This document shows, in pieces, positions 16,202 through 25,405 of a DNA stretch of 64,000 nt. The stretch's first letter is position 1. Every line of letters starts with the position of its first letter. The position numbers and the translations under genes are program-made. The notes below the pieces were generated by a model, which searched no databases, was not told the origin of the DNA, and worked only from the letters and a program-made list of their open reading frames with translations. The DNA comes from JACVRM01 sp963809765 (GTDB lineage Bacteria > Actinomycetota > Thermoleophilia > Gaiellales > Gaiellaceae), in NCBI GenBank assembly GCA_963809765.1, contig CAWEKT010000003.1, positions 496,001-560,000 on the forward strand. Reading direction: 5' to 3'.

Positions 16202-17449
16202 ATGACGTACATCATCGCCGAGCCCTGCATCGACATCAAAGACCTTTCCTGCGTCGACGTCTGCCCCGTCGACTGCATCCATCAGGCGGAGCGGATCCTG
16301 GTCATCGACCCGGAGGAGTGCATCGACTGCTTCGCGCCGGGCGAGCGCTTCCTCACCACCCGCGGCGTGCGCACGCTGGCAGAGCTGGAGAACACCACCG
16401 TCCCCGTCCTGACCGACGACGGCTTCCGGCCCGCGCTGATCAAGCGGTTCGGCCGGCGGCCCCTCGTCGAGATCGAGCTCGCACCCGCATTCGAGGAGCG
16501 CGACCGGTACGGCGGCACGCGGCTGACGACGCGGAACCGCTCGCGGTACCGCCGCGTCGTGCGGGCGACGCCGATCGCACAGCTGGCTGCTCAGCGACGG
16601 CGAGCGCACTGACACCTTGAGCCCCGGCCAGTTCGTCCCCTCGGCGCGCTGGTCGGCGAAGCGCGACACGGAGACCTACCGACTCGGCGTGCTGCACGGG
16701 CTCGTCTACGGAGACGGAGCCTGGAACAAGCAGGAGATCCGCTCCGGCGAGCACCTCCACTACGTGCAGCTCTACGGCGAGCGGGTCGCGCGCTTCCGCG
16801 ACTTCTTCGACCAGGTGAACTTCTCGCCCTGCCTGGACATCCATCCCGGTTACGCCGGCACCGGCGTCGTCCGCGCCGGCGTCAACCTGAAGCGCTCGCT
16901 GCCGATACGACGCCGGACCGGACTACATCGCCGGCTTCGTGGACGGCTGGGTGGCCGCGGACGGCGACCCGGTCAAGGCCGGCTCGATGCGCTTGCGCTC
17001 GATCAGTCACGAGGCGCTCGAGTGGGTCGAGCAGGTCGCACCGCTCGCCGGCTACGTCGCCGTCGGGTCGGGCCAGGAGAGCAGCGTCGAGACGAACTTC
17101 GCGGTGCGCAGCCGCCCGATCCGCTGGCTCTACCTCGCGACCCGGGAGGTCTCCTGGCGCGTCATGAGCGTCGAGCCCGTCGAGGAGGACGCCCGCCGAC
17201 ACGTTCTGCGCCGTCGTCCCCGGCAAGCACACGTTCACGCTTGCCGGCGGCGTCTACACCGGCAACTGCGGCGCGTGCGAACCGGAGTGCCCGGTCGAGG
17301 CGATCTTCCCCGAGGACGCGCTCCCGGAGAAGTGGGAGCCCTTCATCAAGATCAACTACGCCTACGGCGACGGCTTCGACGTCGTGAACAAGCTGACCGA
17401 CGAGTACGCGACCGAGCACAACGTCCAGAACCCGCCGCTCGAGACCTGA
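16202..17449 (+). CDS. fdxA: 7Fe ferredoxin (FdxA type) interrupted by an intein (frameshifted)
   Basis: The exteins encode a 102-aa ferredoxin: 42 residues with CxxxxxxxCxxxC-type ligands (C9, C17, C21, C25) ending EECID, then 60 residues starting CGACEPECPVEAIF. This matches the mycobacterial/actinobacterial FdxA [3Fe-4S][4Fe-4S] electron carrier. Residue 43, the second Cys of the CIDCGAC motif, is the +1 residue of an intein spanning 16328-17266. A working cofactor therefore requires splicing. Three single-base insertions (near 16573, 16908 and 17200) fall inside the intein; they sum to three, so both exteins are in the same frame. RBS-like AGGATAGG precedes the ATG. Confidence 0.9.
16328..17266 (+). 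mobile_element. Intein with LAGLIDADG homing endonuclease in fdxA
   Basis: About 312 aa after correction. Block A starts with Cys1 (CFAPGERFLTTRGVRTLAEL). Block B is VVRATPSHSWLL, with the Thr-x-x-His pair. Two LAGLIDADG-like helices are LGVLHGLVYGDGAW and YIAGFVDGWVAADGD, each ending in the catalytic-type acidic GD. Block F/G is CAVVPGKHTFTLAGGVYTGN, followed by Cys+1. The terminal Asn is present, but the usual penultimate His is Gly. It is a class 1 intein by its Cys1. Both nuclease motifs keep their acids, so homing activity is plausible if the frame is intact in the organism. Confidence 0.88.
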
Positions 17450-17477
17450 GCGCGGCGGCGCGCAGCGTCGGCTGAGC

Positions 17478-17547
17478 AGTGGCTGTCAGCCACTATCTCG
17501 GGTCAACGGCTTGAAGCGGCAACCGCTTGTGGCTGTCAGCCACAAGC
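17478..17547. repeat. Two tandem palindromes sharing one core
   Basis: AGTGGCTGTCAGCCACT at 17478-17494 and a 23-bp palindrome with the same core (GTGGCTGTCAGCCAC) flanked by GCTT/AAGC at 17525-17547. Both are perfect around a single central T. They lie between the fdxA stop (17449) and the DUF309 start (17552). They could be a terminator for fdxA, a protein-binding site, or a translation-blocking hairpin just before the GTG. Confidence 0.7.
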
Positions 17548-17551
17548 TCCT

Positions 17552-17914
17552 GTGCAGCCGGTGAGCGACGACGCCTTCGAGCGCGGGCTGGAGCTCGCGC
17601 GGGCCGGGCGCTGGTTCGAGGCGCACGAGGAGTTCGAGCTCGCCTGGCGGGCGGCGGAGGCACCCGAGCGCGACTTCTTCCAGGGGCTGGTCCACGTGGT
17701 CGTCGCCTGGTACCAGGCGGGGCGCGGCAACCACGTCGGCTGCGGCAGGCAGCTCGAGAAGGCGCACCGGCGGCTGTCGCCGTACGCCCCGCGGCACCGC
17801 GGCGTCGCCGTGGCCGTGCTGCTGGCTGATGTCGAGGCGGCGCGCAGTGCGGTGGCCGCCGGGTCGCTGGAGCTACGTGAGCCCGAGGGTTTCCAGCAGG
17901 CGCTGGAACCCTGA
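17552..17914 (+). CDS. DUF309 protein
   Basis: 120 aa. The DUF309 hallmark GRWFEAHEEFELAWRAAE (H and E residues in an HEEFE block) lies near residue 20, with RDFFQGLVHVVVAWYQ and NHVGCGRQLEKAHRRL following. All-helical and soluble; function unknown. The GTG start at 17552 lies five bases after the second palindrome. Its 3' end overlaps that of ccdA on the other strand by 42 bp. Intact. Confidence 0.85.
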   Translation: MQPVSDDAFERGLELARAGRWFEAHEEFELAWRAAEAPERDFFQGLVHVVVAWYQAGRGNHVGCGRQLEKAHRRLSPYAPRHRGVAVAVLLADVEAARSAVAAGSLELREPEGFQQALEP

Positions 17915-18581
17915 GCGAAGCCACCAGTCGCGGTCGAAGAAGAGGAGCAGCCCGAGCACGACGAGGATGGCGCCGCTCACCACCTGGATGACGCGGAAGT
18001 GGTCGCGCAGCCACCGGAACGTGCCCATCGCATGCGTGAACGCGATACCTGCGGCGAGGAACGCCGCGGCGAGGCCCGCCGAGTAGGCGAGCAGGACGAG
18101 CCCGCCCCGCGCGACGGAGCTGGCGTCGCCGGCGAGGACGACGACCGAGGCGAGCACGGTGCCGATGCACGGCGCCGCGCAGACGGCGAACGCGCCGCCG
18201 AGCAGGAGCCCTGAGCCGCTCCTGCGGGCACCGGCGAGCAGGCCGGGGAGCGCCATCCGCGTCGGCACCGGCAGCAGACCCATGAAAGCCAGGCCCAGCA
18301 CCACGAGCACGAAGCCGGCGATCGCCTCCCGCGTCTCCGCGTCGACGAACCGCCCGACCGCAGCCGCCGCCGGCGCCGACAGCGACGAAAACGAGCGTGA
18401 AGCCGACGACGAACGGCAGGCTGCCGCGGATGACGCGCCGTGCCGTCCCCCGCTCGCCGAGCCTCCCGGCCTCGACAGCGGAGACCGCAGAGAGGTAGCC
18501 GGGCACGAGCGGGAGCACGCACGGCGTCACGATCGAGACGAAGCCGGCGAGGAACGCGATGGGAAGCTTGGCGGCGAGCAC
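17873..18581 (-). CDS. ccdA: Cytochrome c biogenesis transmembrane protein CcdA (frameshifted)
   Basis: About 236 aa with six predicted membrane helices. The first redox cysteine is in IVTPCVLPLVPGYLS and the second in FAVCAAPCIGTVLASVV. CcdA passes electrons from cytoplasmic thioredoxin to extracytoplasmic thiol proteins that keep apocytochrome c haem sites reduced. One extra base near 18365 breaks the frame. The GTG start at 18581 lies 19 bp downstream of the ccmG-ccmH gene, which is the expected partner. Confidence 0.87.
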
Positions 18582-18600
18582 TCTCAGCCGCGCGGCCCGG

Positions 18601-19611
18601 TCAGCTCTCGAAGCGGGCGAGCTCGCGCTCGAGCCGCTGCTCGAGCTCGGGCTCGACGGCCGCCGCCGGCTCCGGTTCGGGCTCGGGCGACCGACCTCCG
18701 CTCCAGCGCCACGCTGCGTAGGCGAGCAGCGGCACCGCGACCGCGAGGCCGATCAGCGGCAGCAGCCAGGCGAGCAGGTTGAACCCTTCGCGCGGCGGCG
18801 CCGCGAGCACGCCTTCGCCGAAGGTGGCTACGAGTGCATCCTCGATCTCGCTCTTCGTGTCGCCCGCAGCGATCCGGACGCGGATGAACTGCTTCATGTT
18901 CTGAGCGACGCGGGCGTCCGACTGGTCGAGCGTGGTCGCACAGACCGGGCACATGATCTCGCTCTCGAGCTCGTTCTGGGTCGGCCGCTCCTCGCTCGCA
19001 GCGGCGGCCGCCGGGAGCGCCGCCAGCGCCACGAGCGCCACGAGCGCGAGCGTCGTCCTCACGCGTCGGCGGCGGGCGAGGTTCACGAGCCGGGTGATGT
19101 CCTGCTCGTCGAGCTCGCCGACGTGGAGCTCGACGATCCGGCCCGTTCGATCGATGGCGAAGGTCTTCGGCAGCGGCAGCCCGCCGTAGCGCCCGAGCAC
19201 GCGGCCGGAGCCGTCGTAGACGTTCGGGTAGGTCAGGCCGTAGCGCTCGATCGAGCGGCGCGCGTCGTGGTCGAAGTCCTGTGCGTCGACGCCGACGAAG
19301 GCGACCTCCTCGTTGCGATAGCGGGTCCACGCCTTCTGCAGCCGCGGCAGCTCGCGCTTGCACGGGTCGCACCAGGTCGCCCAGAAGTTGAGCAGCACCA
19401 CCTTGCCGCGCAGGGAGTCGAGCCGCAGCTCGCCGTCGGCGTCGAGGCGATCGAGCGTGAACGCCGGCGCAGCCGGCCGCTGGCCCTCGGCCACGGAGTC
19501 GATCAGCTTGCCGCCCTCCTGGTGGGTCACCTTCCACCCGAGCAGCCCGAGCAGCGAGGCAACGAGCACCAGCGCGAGCACCTGCGCCACGAGCTTCACG
19601 CGCCGTCCCAT
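18601..19611 (-). CDS. CcmG-CcmH fusion: thioredoxin-like plus cytochrome c haem-lyase subunit domain
   Basis: 336 aa in one open frame. Residues ~1-25 are a membrane anchor. Residues ~45-180 are a TlpA/CcmG thioredoxin domain with WCDPC in VVLLNFWATWCDPCKRELP. Residues ~183-205 are a second signal-like helix (VRTTLALVALVALAALPAAA). Residues ~207-275 are a CcmH domain with MCPVC, and a final membrane helix and acidic tail follow. These are normally two genes. At the junction a GTGA would provide a stop/start overlap in another frame, so the fusion could come from a missing base, but missing bases are rare in this contig. Confidence 0.82.
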   Translation of the reverse strand: MGRRVKLVAQVLALVLVASLLGLLGWKVTHQEGGKLIDSVAEGQRPAAPAFTLDRLDADGELRLDSLRGKVVLLNFWATWCDPCKRELPRLQKAWTRYRNEEVAFVGVDAQDFDHDARRSIERYGLTYPNVYDGSGRVLGRYGGLPLPKTFAIDRTGRIVELHVGELDEQDITRLVNLARRRRVRTTLALVALVALAALPAAAAASEERPTQNELESEIMCPVCATTLDQSDARVAQNMKQFIRVRIAAGDTKSEIEDALVATFGEGVLAAPPREGFNLLAWLLPLIGLAVAVPLLAYAAWRWSGGRSPEPEPEPAAAVEPELEQRLERELARFES

Positions 19612-19683
19612 CGGCCGCTCAGTCTAGGGGTGACAGCGACTCACTGCCAGCGCCCGCAGGCACCGCGGCGGCCCGGCGGTCTC

Positions 19684-20650
19684 CTACCCGGTGATGAAGA
19701 CGGTCGTCCCGACGGTGACGTGGTTGAAGAGCCACTCCGCCTGCCAGATCAGCATGCGGATGCACCCGTGGGACGCGGAGTAGCCGATCGAGGCGGCGTC
19801 GGGCGTGCCGTGGATGCCCACGCCAGGGCTGGACAGGCCCATCCAGCGCGTGCCGAGCGGATTGCCCGGGCCGGGCGGCACGGGGCTCTTGCCTCTCGCC
19901 CAGTCCGAGTTGGGCGGGTACCACCAGGGATTCCGCCACATCGCGACGATCGAGAACCGGCCCACCGGGGTCGGGTAGGACGACGTGCCGGTGGCGACGC
20001 CGAACGTCCGCCAGAGCCTCATGCCCCGGTAGAGCCAGAGCCGCTTCTCGGCGCGCCGGATGACGATCACCGGGCCGACCTCGTTGCGCGCGACCTGCGG
20101 CTCCACGATCCGCGTCGGCAGCGTGACTGGCGTTCGGTCGCCGGCCGTGAGCGCCTTGGCGAGCACCGAGACCGATGGGCCCTGCTGCAGGCTGCGGCCG
20201 GCCCGCGGCTTGGTGACGTACGGGTGGCGGCCGCGCAGCACGACTCGCGGCTCGACCGTCGCCCGGTCGTATCCCTCTGCCGCACGACGCACCCAGGCGA
20301 CCACGCGGCCGCGGTTGACCTTGACAGGCAGCGGGACGGCCGTTCCCGGCGAAGCGGTGAGCGCCTGCTCGACGGCCGCGCCGACGCGGGCGGAGGCGCC
20401 GAGCGAGCTGCCCGGCACCAGCATCGTCCGGCCGCCGACCACGACCCGGAACGGCTCCTCGAAGCTGCGACTGCAACGTCTGCTGCGCGTCGCCGGCAGC
20501 GAGGCCGCCGACGTCGACGCCGCCCACGGTGACGCCGTCCGGGACCAGCAGCGGCGCCGGATCCTCCGCCGCGGCGGGTGCAGGGGCGAGCGCAGCCAGG
20601 CCCAGGACCAGGCCGAAGGCCAGCACGCGGAAGCGCGAGGTCGTCCTCAC
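19684..20650 (-). CDS. Secreted L,D-transpeptidase (YkuD) (frameshifted)
   Basis: About 322 aa when corrected. Signal peptide (FRVLAFGLVLGLAALAPAPAAA), then a region resembling the VanW/PG-binding repeat (ALTASPGTAVPLPVKV), then the YkuD catalytic domain. The active-site motif is GIHGTPDAASIGYSASHGC followed by IRM, with the catalytic Cys and His. The domain makes 3-3 peptidoglycan cross-links outside the membrane. The GTG start at 20650 gives the signal peptide. One extra base near 20460. Monocistronic between ccmGH and the spermidine-synthase-like gene. Confidence 0.92.
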
Positions 20651-20689
20651 AGGCTGATAGTAGCCCGTCCCCGGCGAGTTTCCTGCCGG

Positions 20690-22187
20690 TTAGGGAGGAG
20701 CCGTCGGCAGCGAGCGCTCGTCGAGGTCGCCGCCCTGCGCTGCCCAGTCGACGATCATGCGGTCGGTCACCCACTCGACGGGCGAGTGGTCGTCGGTCCA
20801 CGGGTCCGAGCGCCGCTCGATCGGCCTCATTCCGGCCGCGAGCAGGGCGGTCAGCTCGCGCAGCTCGGCCGGCGCAGTCTCGAGCCGGCGCGCCGCCTCG
20901 TCCTGCTCGAGCGGCGCGGTCAGGCCGAGCACCAGCTGGTTGAAGCGGAATGCCTGCCAGCCCACGACCTGCGGGAACTCGTGCGCGAGCGTGCCGCCGA
21001 TACCACGGACGAGGCCGTGGTCAGTCGGCACCGTGGCGACGTTCAGCGCGATGATCCCGCCCGGCCGCAGCCGCTCACGCACGAGCGAGAAGAACTCGCG
21101 CGTCGCCAGGTAGAAGGGCACGTAGGGCGGGCGATAGGCGTCCACGAACACGAGGTCGTAGCGCTCGTCGGTGCGGCGGAGGAACGGCCGCGCGTCGGCC
21201 GTGTGCACGTGCAGGCGCGGGTTGTCGTCGAGGCCGAGGTAGCGGCGGCCGGCCTCCGTCACCTGTGGGTCGAGCTCGACGCCGTCGATCTCCGCCCGCG
21301 GGTAGAAGACGCCGAAGGCGCGGGCGGTCGTCCCGCCGGCGTTCCCGAGCACTGCGACACGCTCGACCGGCCGGCTGAGCAACGGCGGGACGGCGAGGAA
21401 CGTGTCCCAGATGCCGCCGGTGAGCACCTCGTTCTCGCGCCACACCGAGTGGGTGGCGATGCCCTCGTCGAGGTAGAGACGCCGCACGCCGTCGCGCTCG
21501 ACCACCTGAATGAACTGGTAGCGCGACTCCCGCTCCCAGATCAGTCCCTCGCGCGGCTTGACCGCGCCGGGCGGCACGAGCAGCAGCAGCGCGATGCCGC
21601 CGGCAACGACGAGCCAGCGGGCGCCAAGCACCAGCGCGCCGCCGACCGCGATCAGCGCCGCGCTCAGCAGCAGCGTGCGCTGCGTGCCGAGCAGCGGGAT
21701 GGCGACCAGCGCCGACAGGAACGTGCCCAGCAGGCTGCCGACCGTCGAGAGCGCGTAGAGCCGCCCGGCGACCGCGCCCGCGCTCGCGAGGTCGGTGACG
21801 GCGAGCTTGATCGAGAATGGCGCGACCATGCCGAGCAGCGTGACCGGCGGGGCGAAGAGCAGCAGGACGGCGAAGAACGAGCCGATCGCGGCGCCGGCCG
21901 AGACCTCGTCGAGCCCCTCGACCGAGCGGTCGAGGAACGGGGGCGCCACGAACGGGACGATGGCGATCCCGGCGGCGGCCGATCAGGACCAGGGCACCGA
22001 GGAGGCGCGGGCTTGGCCTCCTGTCGGCGAGCCGGCCGCCCAGCCAGTAGCCGAGCGAGAGCGAGGCGAGCACGATCCCGATGACGTTCGCCCAGACGAT
22101 CGTCGAGCTGCCGTAGTACGGGGCGAGCAGCCGCGAGGCGGCGATCTCAGACGCGAGCGAGCCGACGCCGGCGGTGAAGACGAGCAC
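20690..22187 (-). CDS. Membrane-fused spermidine synthase-like protein (frameshifted)
   Basis: About 499 aa when corrected. The N-terminal half has seven or eight membrane helices (AGVGSLASEIAASRLLAPYY at the start, VTLLGMVAPFSIKLAV in the middle). The C-terminal half is a spermidine-synthase-type Rossmann domain (VAVLGNAGGTTARAFGVFYP, IDGVELDPQV, YDLVFVDAYRPPYVPFYL). The canonical polyamine-synthase catalytic Asp surroundings are altered, so polyamine synthesis is not certain. One extra base near 21985. The start at 22187 (GTG) begins directly at the first helix; a longer N terminus may be hidden by another error. Confidence 0.8.
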
Positions 22188-22301
22188 GCCGAGCGCACGC
22201 CGGCTGACCGGCTGCTCGCGGCCGGCGTCCGGTTCCGCTGCTCCCGGCGCGGCGACAGTTGCCTCCCGTGTCGCGCGGGGAAGCCGTCTCGGGAGCAGCC
22301 A

Positions 22302-25040
22302 CTACGCGGAAGCGTCCCGGGTCCGCTTGACGACGACGACCGCGCAGTCGTCCACGAGCTCGCCGCCGGCGAACTCCCGCGTCCGCTCGAGCACGGCCGC
22401 CGCGAGCTCCGCGGCGGGGAGCCCGGCGCCCTCGCGCAGGACGTCGTCCAGGCGCTCCACGCCGAACTGCTCGCCCTCGCACCGCGCCTCGACGACGCCG
22501 TCCGTGTAGAGGACGACACCGTCCCCCGGCGCGAGCGTGGTCGTTTCTTCGGGGTACTCCTCTCCCGGCTCGATCCCGAGCGCGACGCCCCGTGCGGCCA
22601 GCTCCTCCACGCTCCCGTCCCTCCGGACGACGAGCGGCGCGGGGTGACCGGCGGATGCGCACTGAACCTCTCCGGTCTGTCCGTTGACGACGATCTCGGT
22701 CATGGTGATGAACTTGCCGACCGCGATCTCCTCGACGACGACTGCGTTGGCGGCGGCGAGGAGGGCGCCGGGCCGCTCATGGCGGCGGGCGAGGGAACGG
22801 AAGACGAACTTCGCCATGGCCATGTCCGCCGCAGCGTCCACCCCGTGCCCGGTCACGTCGCCCAGGATCACCGCCAGCCGGTCCTCGCCGAGCGGGAGGA
22901 AGTCGTACACGTCGCCGCCAACCTCGAGGCGCGCCGACGACTCGTAGGCGTGGCCGAGCTCCAGGCCCGCGACGTCGGGCTGGGAGCTGGGGAGCAGCGA
23001 CCGCTGCATCGACTCGAGGAAGTGCCGCTGCTGCTGGTAGAGGCGCGCGTTGTCGACCGCCAGCACCGCATGCGCCGCGAGGGAGGCGACGGCCTCGAGC
23101 GAGTCCTCGCCGATCGGCCGCTCTGCGTCCATTGAGGTCACCGTGAGCACCGCGACGAGCTCGCCCGCAGTCGCGATGGGAATGATTGCGGCCGACGCGC
23201 CGTGGTCGAGGAACGGCGCGAACACCTCGAAGGCGCCACCGAGACCCTCCGCCAGCGAGCGCGTCAGCAGCACCGGGCGGCGGGCATTGACGAGCTGGCG
23301 CACGGGCTCGGTGTCGAGGCGATGCGGCCGGGCGAGGGTCGGCTCCAGCACCGGCCGCAGCCGCTCGTCCGCGATGTAGATCGCGCGTGCGGTCAACTGG
23401 TTGCGGCGCCGGTCGTAGGTGCGGATGACGCCGGCGTCTGCGTCGATCAGCTCCGTGGCCGTGCGGGCGACGGCCTCGAGCGTCTCGTCCAGGGACAGGC
23501 TGCTCGAGAAGGACTGGCTCACCTCGTAGAAGGCGCGCAGCCGGCGTGAGGCGCGGCGCTCCGCGTCGAGCGCCCGCTTGCGCTCGGCGCCGAGCTGCAT
23601 CGCCTCCTCGTGCAGCCGCGCGTTCTGCACCGCGACACCGAGCTGCGCCGCGAGTGCGACCAGCAGCGCCGTCTCGTCCTCGGTCGGTCGGCGGCCCCGC
23701 GGCAGGTAGGCGACGAGCAGCCCGATCGTGTCGCCGAGGGCGAGCAGCGGCACTGCAATGGTCGCCTCGACATCGGCCTCCCTGACGGCCTCGCGCACCC
23801 TCGCGAACCGCGGATCCGCGCCGGCGTCGGCGACGACCACCGCGCCGCGCGCGCGGTACGGGCCCAGCGCCTGGCGCAACAACGCGGCGGCGACGTCCTC
23901 GTCCTCTTCGACGAGGCCTCGGCCGGCCGCAGGGCGCAAGCGACGATCCTGGCCCAGATAGACAACCACCCGTTCCGTGCCGAGCAGCTCGCCCACGCGC
24001 GCAACCGCCGTCTCGAGCGTGTGCGAGAGCGACAGCTCGGCGATCGCCTGACCGACGACGCCGAGCAGCGCCCTGGTGCGTTCGAGCTCGGCCGCCGCGT
24101 CGCTTGCACGCGCGGCCGCGCGCAGCGCCTGGCCCGCGCGCCCGGCGAACCGGGTCAGCGTGGAGCCGAGCGACTCGTCAGGAAGCTCGGAGAACAGCAG
24201 CTGCAGCACGAGCGGCGGCTCTCCCAGGCGCACGGTCGCGACCGCCACCGACTCGAGCGGCAAGTCCTGTCCACGATCGAGGCGAACGAGCTCCCGCTCG
24301 TCCAGGTCGACGAGGCCCGCCAGAGCGGTCACATCCGCGCCCGCTGCGAGCCCGTGCGAAGCGACCACCTCAGGCGGCTCGCCCTCGTCGCCCTGCTCCC
24401 AGAGGACCGTCGCGTGGGCACCGGTCGCCCGCCCGACGAGTCGCGCTAGCGTCCTGCGCAGGCGCTGGGCATCCGCTGTCGCTGCGAGGGCTTCTCCGAC
24501 GACGTCCAACGCATCGGGCCGCACGATGCCCGCGCGGCCGTTCGTCGGCGTCGCCAGCAGGGCGGCCTGGCTCGCGGCGACCCGGGCGAGCAGCCGGTCA
24601 CCCTCCCCGAACGGCGCGCTGGCCCGAAAGAGCTCGATCGTGCCGACCAGAACTCCAGCGGCGTGCACCGGCACGAGCAGCACCGATTCGGCGCCGGCGC
24701 GCTCAGCGATCCTCTTGAGCTCCTCGGGTAGCTGGTCGCGACGCGCGATGTCGCCGTCGACCGGCGGCGGCGCGATCGACGTCCCCTCCAGCGCGGCCGC
24801 GAGCGCGGCGGACTCGGAGGCGAGCCCCCGCGCCACGAGCCGGCCGGAGGCCTCGTCCGCCAGCCGGACGATCACCGTCTCGGCATGCGTGGAACGCGCC
24901 AGCGTCCGCGCGAGCGCATCGAGTCCGTCGTCGAGCGAGAGGCCGGTGTGTCCGGCGGTCGAATACGCCGTCTCGTGAGCTGCGGGGACGCCCCCCGCAC
25001 GAGGGCCCCGGCCCGCCTGCTCGTCCCCGTTCACTGCCAT
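22302..25040 (-). CDS. Multi-GAF PP2C (RsbU/SpoIIE-type) serine phosphatase
   Basis: About 912 aa, intact. Three GAF-type sensor domains (residues ~40-190, 215-340 and 360-500; e.g. ESVLLVPVHAAGVLVGTIEL and EATIAVPLLALGDTIGLLVAY), then a fourth GAF-like segment (~530-670). A C-terminal PP2C/SpoIIE phosphatase follows with metal-binding acids in ARLEVGGDVYDFLPL, VILGDVTGHGVDAAADM and ELVDDCAVVVVKR. Family members dephosphorylate anti-anti-sigma factors; no partner lies nearby. ATG 25040 is given. CATACT seven bases before GTG 25034 favours that start on a leaderless message. Confidence 0.9.
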   Translation of the reverse strand: MAVNGDEQAGRGPRAGGVPAAHETAYSTAGHTGLSLDDGLDALARTLARSTHAETVIVRLADEASGRLVARGLASESAALAAALEGTSIAPPPVDGDIARRDQLPEELKRIAERAGAESVLLVPVHAAGVLVGTIELFRASAPFGEGDRLLARVAASQAALLATPTNGRAGIVRPDALDVVGEALAATADAQRLRRTLARLVGRATGAHATVLWEQGDEGEPPEVVASHGLAAGADVTALAGLVDLDERELVRLDRGQDLPLESVAVATVRLGEPPLVLQLLFSELPDESLGSTLTRFAGRAGQALRAAARASDAAAELERTRALLGVVGQAIAELSLSHTLETAVARVGELLGTERVVVYLGQDRRLRPAAGRGLVEEDEDVAAALLRQALGPYRARGAVVVADAGADPRFARVREAVREADVEATIAVPLLALGDTIGLLVAYLPRGRRPTEDETALLVALAAQLGVAVQNARLHEEAMQLGAERKRALDAERRASRRLRAFYEVSQSFSSSLSLDETLEAVARTATELIDADAGVIRTYDRRRNQLTARAIYIADERLRPVLEPTLARPHRLDTEPVRQLVNARRPVLLTRSLAEGLGGAFEVFAPFLDHGASAAIIPIATAGELVAVLTVTSMDAERPIGEDSLEAVASLAAHAVLAVDNARLYQQQRHFLESMQRSLLPSSQPDVAGLELGHAYESSARLEVGGDVYDFLPLGEDRLAVILGDVTGHGVDAAADMAMAKFVFRSLARRHERPGALLAAANAVVVEEIAVGKFITMTEIVVNGQTGEVQCASAGHPAPLVVRRDGSVEELAARGVALGIEPGEEYPEETTTLAPGDGVVLYTDGVVEARCEGEQFGVERLDDVLREGAGLPAAELAAAVLERTREFAGGELVDDCAVVVVKRTRDASA

Positions 25041-25093
25041 GAGTATGGCCGCTGGAAGCCGCGTCCGGCCGCACGGCGTCCTACACTCACGCT

Positions 25094-25333
25094 GTGGCGG
25101 AGCCCGCACGGCAGACCCCGGCGGCGCCCGACGATCCTCCGATTCTCGATCCGCGGGTCGTGGAGCGCGCCTACCGGCGCCAGCGAGCAAAGCGGCGTGC
25201 ACGCATCGAGCGGCACCGCGAGCGGCGGCATGCCCTGCTCCGCTTCATGCTCGTGCTGGTCATCCTCATCTCGCTCAGCGTCTACCTCTCGCTGACCGTC
25301 TGGCAGCAGCTCGAAGAGCTGTTCGGGCTGTAA
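25094..25333 (+). CDS. Small single-pass membrane protein
   Basis: 79 aa. A Pro-rich, then very basic N-terminal half (YRRQRAKRRARIERHRERRH) precedes one strong membrane helix (LLRFMLVLVILISLSVYLSL) close to the C terminus, so most of it should be cytoplasmic. Family not recognised. GTG 25094 follows TACACT (25082-25087) by six bases, the leaderless layout seen repeatedly in this window. Divergent from the phosphatase gene. Confidence 0.75.
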   Translation: MAEPARQTPAAPDDPPILDPRVVERAYRRQRAKRRARIERHRERRHALLRFMLVLVILISLSVYLSLTVWQQLEELFGL

Positions 25334-25405
25334 CCGCAGCTCCCCGTCGCCACGAGCGCACGGAAGACGCTGCGCCGGACGGCCGAGTTTGCCCATACTG
25401 CGCGC

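Noticed and set aside
18559..22084. Long plus-strand open frames opposite the ccm, L,D-transpeptidase and spermidine-synthase-like genes
   Set aside because: Composition is Arg/Ala/Gly-rich with no family match, while the minus strand carries recognisable domains throughout.
22302..25202. Longer start at 25202 for the GAF/PP2C phosphatase
   Set aside because: The extra N terminus is Arg/Pro-rich, overlaps the divergent small gene and lies upstream of the CATACT promoter element.
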